Shown: positions 1 to 7,135 of the stretch, piece after piece
Layout of the letters: each line of letters starts with the position of its first letter
How positions within the stretch are numbered: the stretch's first letter is position 1
Assembly (NCBI GenBank): GCA_947623955.1
Contig: CANQIP010000002.1
Location: 124,001-188,000, forward strand
Reading direction: 5' to 3'
DNA: 64,000 nt
Origin: an uncultured Clostridia bacterium
Lineage (GTDB): Bacteria > Bacillota > Clostridia > UBA1381
Notes under the pieces: model-generated
Databases searched by the model: none
What the model was told of the DNA's origin: nothing
The model's input: the letters and a program-made list of their open reading frames with translations, nothing else
Position numbers and translations under genes: made by a program

Positions 1-1920
1 CGTTATGTCGTCTGTCAGATTATCCTTAAGGCTCAGCTTCGACTTACCCTCATTGCCCTTTAATATTACCGGCAGCGTCAGCGCGTCACTAAGATTTGCA
101 AGACCCGCGCCCTGCCGTCTCGGCGACTCTGGGAGCGTTTTCCCCTTATCTTGGAACACAATATCAGCCGAGCTCATCAAAATATTTTCCATAAGCGCGA
201 CCCTGTTCCCGCTCGTCACTTCGGGGTACCTCTCATCAACCAATTCGCTCATAAGCGCCATCGCTCCCGTTATCTGCGGAGTCGCCATGGACGTACCGGT
301 GTCGTTTACGTACTCATCGTCATTTCCCGCCGAAAGTATATCACTGCCCGGCGCCGTGATTTCGGGCTTAAGCTCAAGGTCGGACTGCGTGCCCCAGGAC
401 GTATAGTACGCCATGCCCGTTTCGCTGTCCTTAGGATATATACTTTCTCCGACAATAGTCTTAATTGCTTTGTTTTCTGCGCTTTTAAGCTTTTCACCGA
501 CGGATTTGCTTACCATTATACCGGGTATTTCGTCGCTTGCCGTGCTTACTGTACTAACATTTTCGTCCGGCGACACAACTATAAGACCTACGGCGCCCAT
601 TTCAACCAGTTTAGCGCTTTTCGCGTCCGTCCCGTTAGGAACTACCGCTATTTTACCGGTAATATCATCCATGGCCTCAAAATCGGCAAGCGTATCGCCG
701 CAGATGTACTCGCACGGCGCGTCGGCAAATTTTTTATAGAACAGATCGCTGTAAGACGCTTCCAGTTCTTCATCGCCGAGCGTAAACTTTCCGACAAACA
801 CCCACTTTTTATTCGGATCAACAGACGCGACCGACGTTAACGCAGAAAACGACGCCGGAATATTGTTATATATGTAATCCGGATTGTCCGTCGTTTCCTC
901 CTCTCTGTCAGAGTTACCCGCCGAGCATACGACCGCTATACCGGCGCTGCGCACGTTTTCAATGGCTGTTTCCATCGGAGTATATTCCGATGCCGTAGCG
1001 CCGATGCTCATGTTCACGGCGCACACGCCCAATTTTGACGCGTCGTCCAGCGCCTTGATAATTATGTCGAAATACATGAAGCCCTCATCGTCCCCGACCT
1101 TCATCATCACCAGCTGAGCCTCGGGCGCTACGCCCGAAAAGGTCGTGCCCTCAAACACGCCGTTTTTACCCGCCGCTATACCCGCGACATGGCTGCCGTG
1201 AATTTCCGACGCGTTGTACGTGTCCGCGTCACCTTCCCAGTAATCGTACGCGAACGGGATTTTTTCGTTTCTGTAAACTTGATTTGCCGATATATCGACG
1301 TTAAAATCGCCCTTCCCGATAAACTCGCGTATCGCGTCCTTTGTCAGCGCCGGACTTTCAACGCCGGACGCGAAAAACTCGTGCGACGTGTCAAAAGCGA
1401 CGTCTATAATCGCGATGACCTTGCCGCTCCCGTCAAAGCCCGCGTCGTACATATCCTGCACGTTTATCATCGCCGCGCCGTAGCCCGGCTTGCTTTCGCC
1501 GTTTGACACGGGCTCGGTCGGAGCTCTGAACGTTTCCGATATGTACACGTTTTTAACGCCGTCGACAGCCTTTATTTTTTCAATATCGCTTTCGTACGCG
1601 TCAACCGAAAATCCGTTAAAAACGCTCGTGTACGTGAACCCCGCCTCGGCGTCCGCGCCGGTGCGTTTTTCTATATTTGACTTTACCGCCGACTGCGCGC
1701 TTAAAATACGTGCCTCCGTATTTTTCGCCTCGGCCGTCTCCATAAAATCCGCCGCGCCCATACGGACGGCGTTTTTCGTTTGAAGCAGCGGCGCGCCCTC
1801 TGTCTCGACGATAAGCGTCACTCTCTCGCCCCTGTCCGCTGCCCTCGTAAGCGGCACAGCTGCCGCCGCGACAGCAAGACAGATAAACGGACAGAGTATT
1901 TTGCGTATTGATTTTATCAT
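1..1920 (-). CDS. Secreted S8 (subtilisin-like) serine protease with PA insert, C-terminus beyond window
   Basis: Translating the minus strand from an ATG at 1920 gives 640 open codons that run off the left edge. A basic start plus hydrophobic stretch (residues about 5-27, cleavage near TRA-AD) is a signal peptide. The subtilase triad is visible: Asp near residue 173 (IAIIDVAFD), His near 241 (HGSHVAGIAAG) and Ser near 544 (GTSMATPQ). The roughly 170 residues between His and Ser regions include a PA-domain-like insert, as in lactocepin/C5a-peptidase-type enzymes. An N-terminal propeptide (inhibitor I9-like) probably occupies residues 30-130. The start is supported by AGAGG about 10 bases upstream. 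Likely an exported or wall-linked protease that degrades extracellular proteins. Family is certain; substrate is unknown and the missing C-terminus may hold Fn3 or anchor domains. Confidence 0.92.
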   Translation of the reverse strand, partial: MIKSIRKILCPFICLAVAAAAVPLTRAADRGERVTLIVETEGAPLLQTKNAVRMGAADFMETAEAKNTEARILSAQSAVKSNIEKRTGADAEAGFTYTSVFNGFSVDAYESDIEKIKAVDGVKNVYISETFRAPTEPVSNGESKPGYGAAMINVQDMYDAGFDGSGKVIAIIDVAFDTSHEFFASGVESPALTKDAIREFIGKGDFNVDISANQVYRNEKIPFAYDYWEGDADTYNASEIHGSHVAGIAAGKNGVFEGTTFSGVAPEAQLVMMKVGDDEGFMYFDIIIKALDDASKLGVCAVNMSIGATASEYTPMETAIENVRSAGIAVVCSAGNSDREEETTDNPDYIYNNIPASFSALTSVASVDPNKKWVFVGKFTLGDEELEASYSDLFYKKFADAPCEYICGDTLADFEAMDDITGKIAVVPNGTDAKSAKLVEMGAVGLIVVSPDENVSTVSTASDEIPGIMVSKSVGEKLKSAENKAIKTIVGESIYPKDSETGMAYYTSWGTQSDLELKPEITAPGSDILSAGNDDEYVNDTGTSMATPQITGAMALMSELVDERYPEVTSGNRVALMENILMSSADIVFQDKGKTLPESPRRQGAGLANLSDALTLPVILKGNEGKSKLSLKDNLTDDIT

Positions 1921-1961
1921 AATTTAGGTCAACCTCTTGATTTATACTTATTGCTTTTTTA

Positions 1962-1990
1962 ATAATACCACATTTCCGCCGCAAATTCAA
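1962..1990 (-). promoter_or_regulatory. SigA-type promoter for the subtilase gene
   Basis: On the minus strand, TTGAAT (1990-1985) and TATTAT (1967-1962) are separated by 17 bases and lie about 45 bases upstream of the protease start codon. Confidence 0.55.
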
Positions 1991-2060
1991 TTATTTTACG
2001 CAAAAAAACACATACCAACTTTCCCCGCACCGCTTTTGCACGAATTTTGCGTCCCATATG

Positions 2061-2168
2061 AGCCTCCCCTACTAGGGGAGGTGTCGGCAAAGCCGACGGA
2101 GGGGTTTGGTCTGTAAATGAAACCCCTCAGTCACACTGCGTGTGACAGCTCCCCTATTAGGGGAGCCT
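2061..2168. repeat. Palindromic intergenic repeat, family A
   Basis: The element begins and ends with a hairpin of the type CTCCCCTANTAGGGGAG. Inside the left end is a GTCGGC/GCCGAC hairpin followed by GGAGGGGTTT. The right half carries AAACCCCTCAG, then a TCACAC/GTGTGA hairpin. The two halves are inverted relative to each other, so the whole can fold into one long stem. Related copies occur at 17795, 27154, 38279, 43042 and, diverged, at 32029. No coding capacity. Confidence 0.85.
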
Positions 2169-2183
2169 CACGCTGCCGCACCG

Positions 2184-2312
2184 TATGGGCGACCCTAGCG
2201 TTCGCCCGCATGACGTCGAGGCGCCGTTCCTTACGGCTCATTTTTATAAATCGCGTGTTGTAGGGGCTGGCGCCCTCGACAGCCCGTCGTAGGGGCGGAT
2301 ATCATCCGCCCG
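2184..2312. repeat. Short GC-rich palindromes, family C
   Basis: A series of short palindromes built on the pattern GTAGGGGC-G-N-C-GCCC, such as GGGCGACC...TTCGCCC and GGGGCGGATATCATCCGCCC, lies between the family A repeat and the terminator of the next gene. The same short module recurs in most long intergenic gaps of the window. Confidence 0.7.
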
Positions 2313-2321
2313 CACCCACAC

Positions 2322-2348
2322 AAAAAGAGCGTATCACCGATACGCTCT
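2322..2348 (-). terminator. Intrinsic terminator of the XRE regulator gene
   Basis: Stem GAGCGTATC/GATACGCTC (2327-2335 with 2339-2347), 3-base loop, followed on the minus strand by a run of five T. It lies right after the stop codon of the regulator. An almost identical hairpin lies at 3750-3780. Confidence 0.85.
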
Positions 2349-2349
2349 C

Positions 2350-2664
2350 TCAATTATTTTTCCCTGCAAGAAACTGCATAAAATCCATAACCTCGTTTTT
2401 TTGCTCCGCGGACAGCGAATGAAACACAATCAGAAAATCGTTGCCATACGTGTGATTTTTTATATTTGTGATACCGAAAAGGTAATCTATGCTGACCCCG
2501 AAATGGTTTGCAAGCGCGATAATAACGCGCTCGTCCCTCGGAAAATGTATCCCTCTTTCATAATCGCTTATGACCTTGTTTGAAACGAACAGCAAATCCG
2601 CAATATCCTTTTGTTTTTCGTCATTGTCCTCCCGCAGCTCTCTTAATCTTTCCCCAAAAGTCAT
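2350..2664 (-). CDS. XRE-family helix-turn-helix regulator
   Basis: A 104-residue protein with a Cro/CI-type HTH near residues 4-60: RLRELREDNDEKQKDIADLL, then VSNKVISDYERG as the recognition region and a short DYLFGIT tail typical of small XRE repressors. The C-terminal 35 residues are helical with no recognised sensor domain. I place the start at the ATG at 2664 because GTAGGAG lies 9 bases upstream; an in-frame TTG at 2673 abuts that site and is too close. It is divergent from the small HTH gene at 2833, and three equally spaced TTTACC boxes lie between them, so it probably represses both. Codon use is AT rich compared with most neighbours. The ligand or signal is unknown. Confidence 0.85.
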   Translation of the reverse strand: MTFGERLRELREDNDEKQKDIADLLFVSNKVISDYERGIHFPRDERVIIALANHFGVSIDYLFGITNIKNHTYGNDFLIVFHSLSAEQKNEVMDFMQFLAGKNN

Positions 2665-2684
2665 ATATATCAACTCCTACCTCC

Positions 2685-2762
2685 ATTTTACCGTAATCGT
2701 GATTTTATTGAAATATTTTACCCTAAAAGTTAATATATTATTGACATTTACCAAAAAGGTAA
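2685..2762. promoter_or_regulatory. Three TTTACC boxes spaced exactly 30 bases, candidate operators
   Basis: TTACC occurs at 2688-2692, 2718-2722 and 2748-2752, always preceded by T-rich bases. The third is a perfect dyad TTACC-AAAAA-GGTAA (2748-2762) inside the spacer of the rightward promoter, the second is an imperfect dyad (TTACC...GTTAA), and the first is a half site just upstream of the ribosome site of the leftward regulator. The placement fits cooperative binding by the XRE protein. Confidence 0.6.
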
Positions 2763-2769
2763 GTATAAT
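2741..2769 (+). promoter_or_regulatory. Perfect consensus SigA promoter of the small HTH / zinc-ribbon genes
   Basis: TTGACA at 2741-2746 and TATAAT at 2764-2769 with a 17-base spacer; the spacer contains the dyad TTACC-A5-GGTAA. Confidence 0.8.
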
Positions 2770-2832
2770 TGAAGTATGATGAGATTTTAGTATGGAAATT
2801 TCATTCGATTTGGTGGAAAGGAGGGAAGATTG

Positions 2833-3009
2833 ATGAACAAAACAATAGGCACAAAAGAATTTGCCGAAAGGTATGGAGTCGATCAGGGTACTGTTGCCCG
2901 ATGGTGTAGAGAGGGAAAAATTAAAAACGCGTACCAAGACGCGCCGGGCAGTCCATGGCATATTCCAAAAGACGCCAAACCGCCCGCAAGTTATAAACCC
3001 AAAAAATAA
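2833..3009 (+). CDS. Small helix-turn-helix (excisionase/MerR-like) protein
   Basis: A 58-residue protein starting at an ATG preceded by AAAGGAGGG. It reads MNKTIGTKEFAERYGV then DQGTVARWCREGKI, the winged-HTH pattern of HTH_17/excisionase-type DNA-binding proteins (TKEFAERYGV as helix 1, TVARWCREGKI as the recognition helix), followed by a tail (PWHIPKDAKPP) resembling the wing that ends such domains. It could be an excisionase-like factor or a small transcription factor; no integrase is nearby. It lies directly downstream of a consensus promoter and is divergent from the XRE regulator. Confidence 0.75.
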   Translation: MNKTIGTKEFAERYGVDQGTVARWCREGKIKNAYQDAPGSPWHIPKDAKPPASYKPKK

Positions 3010-3066
3010 CATTTATACATAAACGTATTATGTAATTTAAAATTAAAAAAGAAAGGTAGATTTAAT

Positions 3067-3450
3067 ATGGCTATAATTCAATGTCCGGAATGCGGAAACA
3101 ACGTTTCCAATTCGGCAAAAAATTGTCCTAACTGCGGTTACCCCATTGCCGAAAATACAAACGATTTAATAAGAATTAAAATTGAACAAAGTCCGGCAGT
3201 GCGAGGTACAATCGTAACAATCAAAGATATGGTGAGTGGAAAAAAACTGTGTTCCGTACCGGCTGGCAGTATTGCTGAAATAAAATCAAATAAACCGATT
3301 ATGATCGGATTTTATGGATTAACAAATATTCCAATGTATATGGAAACAGTTTCTCCTGCTAACGGGGGTAAATATAAAGCTTCTTGGGGCGCAGGTATAT
3401 TTTCTCCTAAAATATCATCATGCAGTAAAGTTGACATTATTGATTCATAA
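3067..3450 (+). CDS. Zinc-ribbon protein of unknown function
   Basis: A 127-residue soluble protein. Residues 6-24 form a zinc ribbon (CPECG...CPNCGYPI, two CxxC pairs). The remainder (about 35-127) looks like a small beta-rich domain (TIVTIKDMVSGKKLCSVPAG, IMIGFYGLTNI) that I do not recognise. It starts at an ATG with AAAGG nine bases upstream and follows the small HTH gene by 57 bases, probably on the same transcript. Unusually AT rich in codons (AAA, AAT, ATA), like its islet neighbours. Function unknown. Confidence 0.75.
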   Translation: MAIIQCPECGNNVSNSAKNCPNCGYPIAENTNDLIRIKIEQSPAVRGTIVTIKDMVSGKKLCSVPAGSIAEIKSNKPIMIGFYGLTNIPMYMETVSPANGGKYKASWGAGIFSPKISSCSKVDIIDS

Positions 3451-3483
3451 TAGAAATTAAATATTTTATAGGAGGTGTATATA

Positions 3484-3576
3484 ATGAACAACAATTATGG
3501 ATGCATAGGTGCTATTGCAACAACAATAATAGGTCTTCTTTTAATAATTAATGCTATACGCCTTATTATTAGTTAA
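3484..3576 (+). CDS. Predicted 30-residue single-span membrane peptide
   Basis: An ATG at 3484 with a strong site (ATAGGAGGTGTAT) six to eight bases upstream opens a 30-codon frame: MNNNYGCIGAIATT followed by IIGLLLIINAIRLIIS. Residues 7-28 are almost entirely hydrophobic, so a single membrane helix is expected. The excellent ribosome site and position 33 bases behind the zinc-ribbon gene argue that it is translated. Function unknown; toxin-like peptide, or membrane partner of the zinc-ribbon protein, are both only guesses. Confidence 0.55.
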   Translation: MNNNYGCIGAIATTIIGLLLIINAIRLIIS

Positions 3577-3610
3577 TTATCAACAGGGCGACCCTTGCGG
3601 CCGCCCGCAT

Positions 3611-3730
3611 GACCCCCTCTCCGAGGGGGTCAAAACTCACCCGTGAGTTTTGGGGGGTGTATAGTTGACTGTTAATATAACACCCCCCCAAAGCCGTGAA
3701 CGGCTTTGACCCCCTCGCAGAGGGGGTCTT
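3611..3730. repeat. Inverted repeat, family D hairpins
   Basis: Hairpin GACCCCCTCTCCGAGGGGGTC at the left, AAAACTCACCCGTGAGTTTT next to it, then GGGGGGTGT matched by ACACCCCCCC 30 bases further, AAGCCGTGAACGGCTT and a closing GACCCCCTC...GAGGGGGTC. The outer hairpins recur at 22594, 32152 and 43173. Confidence 0.75.
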
Positions 3731-3749
3731 GCGTGACTGAATTCTCACA

Positions 3750-3780
3750 CAAAAAGAGCGTATCGCCCGATACGCTCTTT
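3750..3780 (-). terminator. Intrinsic terminator of the isomerase-like gene
   Basis: Stem GAGCGTATC/GATACGCTC (3756-3764 with 3769-3777) followed on the minus strand by five T. The stem and upstream flank CACACAAAAA are identical to the terminator at 2322. Confidence 0.85.
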
Positions 3781-3791
3781 CCCAATCCACC

Positions 3792-5210
3792 TTATCTCGT
3801 GACAATATCCACCGGCACATTGAAAATCTTCGCGACCTTCAATATCGTGTCGATATGCCGACCCGCAGCAGCCGCCATATGGTGCGTCGGGCCCGCCTCG
3901 CTCCACTTATTGCAGAACTCTCTCGCACCGCACGTAAAGCGCGTGCGCATATTCGTGTCGCCGAATGTGAAGATTGGGCCTTCCTCGTTCACGCCCTCGG
4001 CAACGACGAACTTAAAGTTGCCGTCCTTGTCCTGCGTGATACCGAGATACGTAACGGGACCCAGATGCGGATAGAACTGCGTCAGATAGCCGCCGCCGGT
4101 CTTGCCGTGGAACACGGGCACGATCTTCATCGTCGGCTTTTTCGCGGAAATGTCCGCGTCGCCCGAGCCGCTGTGACCGATAATGCAGATGTCCTTGTCG
4201 AAGTCAATCGAATACATCTCGGACAGCTGACCCATACCCGAAATGGTTTTCAGAATACTCATCGCCATCGAAACCTTTATATCGCCCTCAACGGCGCACG
4301 CTACGCCCTGCTTAATGAGCATCGAGAACGCGGGAATGAGCATACTGTCGAGCACGCCCGCCTTGCCCTGCGCGAAACCGTCGTAATGCGAGGCGATGAA
4401 CGCGATTTTCTCGTCCTTGACCCACTGCTCGAACGCGACAACGTACTTCGCCATATCCCATACCTTTTCAACCGTGCCGCCGCCCTCGATGTCGAAGGTG
4501 TCGAGAATATCCTGCGCCTTCGCGCGGATAGCGTCCTCGTCGGTAATGTCGTCGGCGATTGCCCACATCTTTTCCCAGTCAAACTGCTTGGTATAGAGGT
4601 ACATTCTGTGATAAAGGTTCGTCTCGTCGATATACAGATCCATCATGCCCGGGTACGGACGACCGATCTGCGCGAGGTTCGTGTCGCGGAAACGGCGGCG
4701 TACCTGCGCTGCACGGCACCAGTCCTCGATTTCAGCCTGAACGTACGGGTCGCCGCCCTCAACAACGCCGGTAATTACGGCGTGGCGCTTGCCCGCGCGC
4801 TCGAGATCTGCTACCATTTCGCCGACCGCGCCGCACGCGTACAACTCTCCGAGCCACGTCGCGGTATCTGTATTCGCGTAATCGGGGGCCTTCTTCTTCT
4901 GAATGTTTACCAGCACAACCGGCACGTCGAGGTCGCGAACCGCCGGCAGCATATTATAAGAAGTCGCGTATGTAAGGAGCTGGACGATAACGAGGTCAAC
5001 GTCGGCAGCGCGGAACTTGTCGCCCGCCGCCTGTGACAGCTCCTTCGTCGTAACCATACCGCCGTCAACTATCTCCACCGTGTCGGGGAGCGTCTTTTTG
5101 AACGCTTCGTACTGCGACTCAAACTCCGGCACGAGCGAGGGGAACTGCGGCAGGTACGCGCCCAGCGCGATTGAAAATACGCCTATTTTTGCTTTTGTTT
5201 CAACTAACAT
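3792..5210 (-). CDS. L-arabinose/L-fucose isomerase family protein
   Basis: A 472-residue protein resembling AraA-type aldose isomerases (E. coli AraA is 500). The N-terminal Rossmann-like part reads AKIGVFSIALGAYLPQFP and VDLVIVQLLTYATSYN. The C-terminal part holds candidate metal ligands: Glu in CAVEGDIKVSMAM, His in IIGHSGSGDADI and His in AGPTHHMAAAAG. Such enzymes interconvert an aldose and ketose using Mn2+. There is no kinase, epimerase or sugar transporter next to it, so the sugar cannot be named. The start at 5210 is chosen because AAAGGA lies nine bases upstream; an in-frame ATG at 5219 abuts that site. Has its own promoter and terminator, so it is monocistronic. Confidence 0.82.
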   Translation of the reverse strand: MLVETKAKIGVFSIALGAYLPQFPSLVPEFESQYEAFKKTLPDTVEIVDGGMVTTKELSQAAGDKFRAADVDLVIVQLLTYATSYNMLPAVRDLDVPVVLVNIQKKKAPDYANTDTATWLGELYACGAVGEMVADLERAGKRHAVITGVVEGGDPYVQAEIEDWCRAAQVRRRFRDTNLAQIGRPYPGMMDLYIDETNLYHRMYLYTKQFDWEKMWAIADDITDEDAIRAKAQDILDTFDIEGGGTVEKVWDMAKYVVAFEQWVKDEKIAFIASHYDGFAQGKAGVLDSMLIPAFSMLIKQGVACAVEGDIKVSMAMSILKTISGMGQLSEMYSIDFDKDICIIGHSGSGDADISAKKPTMKIVPVFHGKTGGGYLTQFYPHLGPVTYLGITQDKDGNFKFVVAEGVNEEGPIFTFGDTNMRTRFTCGAREFCNKWSEAGPTHHMAAAAGRHIDTILKVAKIFNVPVDIVTR

Positions 5211-5255
5211 AAACAGCATTCCTTTCTTGTTAAAATACATAAATTTGATAATATC

Positions 5256-5284
5256 ATTATATATGATTTTGTAAATATTTGCAA
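5256..5284 (-). promoter_or_regulatory. SigA promoter of the isomerase-like gene
   Basis: Minus-strand TTGCAA (5284-5279) and TATAAT (5261-5256) with a 17-base spacer, about 46 bases before the start codon. Confidence 0.7.
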
Positions 5285-5315
5285 TAGCAAATAATAAAAT
5301 TGTTTCAAAAAACAC

Positions 5316-5343
5316 TTGCAAAATAAAAAAAATATGATATAAT
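5316..5343 (+). promoter_or_regulatory. SigA promoter of secG
   Basis: TTGCAA (5316-5321) and TATAAT (5338-5343), 16-base spacer, 43 bases before the secG start; back to back with the isomerase promoter. Confidence 0.7.
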
Positions 5344-5386
5344 TAGTTGGTATTTGATATTTTGGAATAAAAGGAGGTTGAATTAA

Positions 5387-5626
5387 ATGACCGTATTTGT
5401 TATATTGCATCTTGTTGTTGCGGCAATTCTTATATTCGTCGTTATGGCGCAGGAGGGTAAAGACCCCGGCATGAGAGGCATACAGGGCGCGTCGTCGGAC
5501 ATGGGCGAATCGTTCTTCAAGAAGAACGGCGGCACGACGAAAGAGGCTATCTTCACGAGAGTTACAACGACAATGGCTATCCTGTTCCTTATAACGACAA
5601 TGACGCTCGTTATTATGGGCGCGTAA
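5387..5626 (+). CDS. secG: Preprotein translocase subunit SecG
   Basis: A 79-residue protein with two membrane helices (residues 2-20 and 57-77) joined by a cytoplasmic loop containing QEGKDPGMRGIQG and an SSDMGESFFKKN stretch, the usual SecG signature (QxGKGxG...). SecG joins SecYE in the membrane and stimulates SecA-driven export. Length matches the family (about 75-80 in Firmicutes). AAGGAGG lies 10 bases before the ATG. It has its own promoter and terminator; in many Clostridia secG precedes rnr and smpB, which are absent here. Confidence 0.93.
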   Translation: MTVFVILHLVVAAILIFVVMAQEGKDPGMRGIQGASSDMGESFFKKNGGTTKEAIFTRVTTTMAILFLITTMTLVIMGA

Positions 5627-5637
5627 TAAATCGGAAT

Positions 5638-5668
5638 AAAAAACGGCATGTATGCCGTTTTTTTATTT
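5638..5668 (+). terminator. Intrinsic terminator of secG
   Basis: Perfect palindrome AAACGGCATG/TATGCCGTTT at 5641-5660 followed by a T run. Confidence 0.9.
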
Positions 5669-5745
5669 TCCAAAAAATACCTCAAATAAAAACCGTGCAA
5701 AAACCGCATACTAAGAACGTAACAAGGACAACGGAGGTAACAAAC

Positions 5746-5916
5746 ATGGATCGCAACAACGCAAACAAGAGTATCAGATGCACGGTTGAGCAATGCAGAA
5801 ACCACTGTGACTGCGCGGATTACTGTGCGCTTTCCGAAATTCACGTCGGAACGCACGAGCCCAATCCAACGGAAACGCAGTGCGTGGACTGCAACTCGTT
5901 CGAGCTCAGACACTGA
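5746..5916 (+). CDS. DUF1540 cysteine-rich protein
   Basis: A 56-residue protein with an ATG preceded by ACGGAGG. It contains the DUF1540 pattern: IRCTVEQCRNHCDCADYCAL followed by SEIHVGTHEPNP and a terminal CVDCNSFE, giving seven Cys that could bind metal. DUF1540 proteins are common in spore-forming Clostridia and have no established role. Ends in a two-way terminator. Confidence 0.85.
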   Translation: MDRNNANKSIRCTVEQCRNHCDCADYCALSEIHVGTHEPNPTETQCVDCNSFELRH

Positions 5917-5935
5917 TCAAAACGGAACTGACCGT

Positions 5936-5976
5936 AAAAAAACAAGGGCGTCGTTTTCGAGGCCCTTGTTTTCTTT
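5936..5976. terminator. Bidirectional intrinsic terminator
   Basis: Stem AACAAGGGC (5941-5949) with GCCCTTGTT (5962-5970). A T run follows on the plus strand and seven A precede it, so it can end both the DUF1540 gene and the long leftward phage-like operon. Confidence 0.85.
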
Positions 5977-5985
5977 TTGAATTTT

Positions 5986-6735
5986 TTACCCGAACGCCTT
6001 CGCGTTATCGAGAATGACGAGCGTTCTCATCATCTCGTGCGTAAGACCGAGCCTGCCGTTTTCGTCGCCGCACAGAAAGCCCTTATCTTTAAGCTTTTGC
6101 ACCGTGCCTCTCGCCCACTGCGGCATATTGTCGTCGATATAATCGTAAATCATCGGTTTCATGCCGTCAATCTCGCTTTTTAATTCCTCATACTGTGTCA
6201 CCGTTAATTCCTCCTTACTTTTTCCGCCGATTGCTCCGCAAATCGCGCTTGCGACCACGTCGCAGCCGACCTTTTCGTACAGCTGCGCGTCGGACTCGCT
6301 GTCGGTAAAGCACACCTCAACGAGCATCGCCTTCGCGTCTGTGTGACGTATAACGTAAAGCGACGAGCCGTCCTTAATACCGCGATTTTTAAAACCGAGA
6401 CGGCTTATCTCCTCACACACGCGCTCCGCCTCACCGAAGCTTTTACCGCCGTACGTGTACACCTCGCAGCCCTTGCCGCCGCCGGAGTTAAAATGCACCG
6501 ACACGAACAAATCAAGCGGCTGCGCGTTCGCCATGCGCACTATCTCGGAAAGATTTTCGAGCGTAGTGTCGGCGTAATCGTTTGTGCAGTCGTATACCGT
6601 GTGACCCTCGCCGCGCAAAAGCTCTGTGAGCCTTTTACCGACGCGGCGCGTCTCGTCGCTTTCGTTCAGATAACCCACCGCGCCGCAGCCCGGCTGACCA
6701 GACACGGTATGACCGCAGTTAATTCCTATTCTCAT
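5986..6735 (-). CDS. Phage-type N-acetylmuramoyl-L-alanine amidase (endolysin)
   Basis: A 249-residue Amidase_3 protein without a signal peptide. Zinc ligands can be assigned: His9 in INCGHT, Glu in LNESDETRR, His in FVSVHFNSGG, and the catalytic Glu in MLVEVCFTDS. The domain ends near residue 165. The C-terminal 80 residues (EELKSEIDGM..., WARGTVQKLKDKGFLCGDENG) resemble an SLH-like or small wall-binding segment. It cleaves the bond between muramic acid and L-Ala of the peptide stem. It sits directly downstream of the holin and overlaps it by 17 bases, the classical lysis pair at the end of the particle operon. Confidence 0.88.
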   Translation of the reverse strand: MRIGINCGHTVSGQPGCGAVGYLNESDETRRVGKRLTELLRGEGHTVYDCTNDYADTTLENLSEIVRMANAQPLDLFVSVHFNSGGGKGCEVYTYGGKSFGEAERVCEEISRLGFKNRGIKDGSSLYVIRHTDAKAMLVEVCFTDSESDAQLYEKVGCDVVASAICGAIGGKSKEELTVTQYEELKSEIDGMKPMIYDYIDDNMPQWARGTVQKLKDKGFLCGDENGRLGLTHEMMRTLVILDNAKAFG

Positions 6736-7135
6736 CGGCTTGCTCCCTCTCTCTTATCTGCAATAAAACGTCTTTAAGTCCGTTCGGCATAATCGGCAGA
6801 ATTTCAGCCGCGTTTTCAAGCACCGATATGCCCTCGTTCGCTATATAAAACATAATGACCATCTCCCTAAGCGGCGCAGCGCTGCCCGTAATGTTCTGCA
6901 CCACGTTCGCGAGCGCGACGACTGTAAGCACCGTTATTTTTCTCAAAATGCCCTTGTACCCCGCCTCGCTCGACAGCTTTTTTTGGTACACGGCTTTAAT
7001 GACGCCCGTGATATAGTCGAGAACCATAATCACCAAAAGCGCGCCCAGAACCGTGTCCCACGCGCCGAATATTCTCGCTGCCATACCTCCGGCAACGCCG
7101 AGCGCGACGCTCAGAGTATTAAATATCTTGTTCAT
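6719..7135 (-). CDS. Phage holin (toxin secretion/phage lysis type)
   Basis: A 138-residue membrane protein. Hydrophobic segments lie at about residues 8-25, 28-52 (VLGALLVIMVLDYITGVIKA) and 70-110, with the family motif DYITGVIKA and charged GYKGILRKI following. This pattern matches the Phage_holin_4 (Cph1/BhlA-like) family, which opens the membrane to let endolysin out. I take the ATG at 7135, with AAGGAG about ten bases upstream; a longer frame from 7159 would lie inside the tail gene. Overlaps both the tail endopeptidase gene and the amidase gene, so translation is probably coupled. Confidence 0.85.
   Translation of the reverse strand: MNKIFNTLSVALGVAGGMAARIFGAWDTVLGALLVIMVLDYITGVIKAVYQKKLSSEAGYKGILRKITVLTVVALANVVQNITGSAAPLREMVIMFYIANEGISVLENAAEILPIMPNGLKDVLLQIREREQADENRN

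Noticed and set aside
2061-2312. CRISPR-like array
   Set aside because: The repeated units are palindromes of unequal spacing without unique spacers of constant length; no cas genes.
3855-5036. Long plus-strand open frame opposite the isomerase-like gene
   Set aside because: Arg/His/Val-rich antisense shadow of a clear protein family; the GC-rich codons of the real gene keep the opposite frame open.
5900-5990. Attachment site at the left end of the phage-like cassette
   Set aside because: No direct repeat shared with the repressor end (18430-19110) and no tRNA gene at either side.
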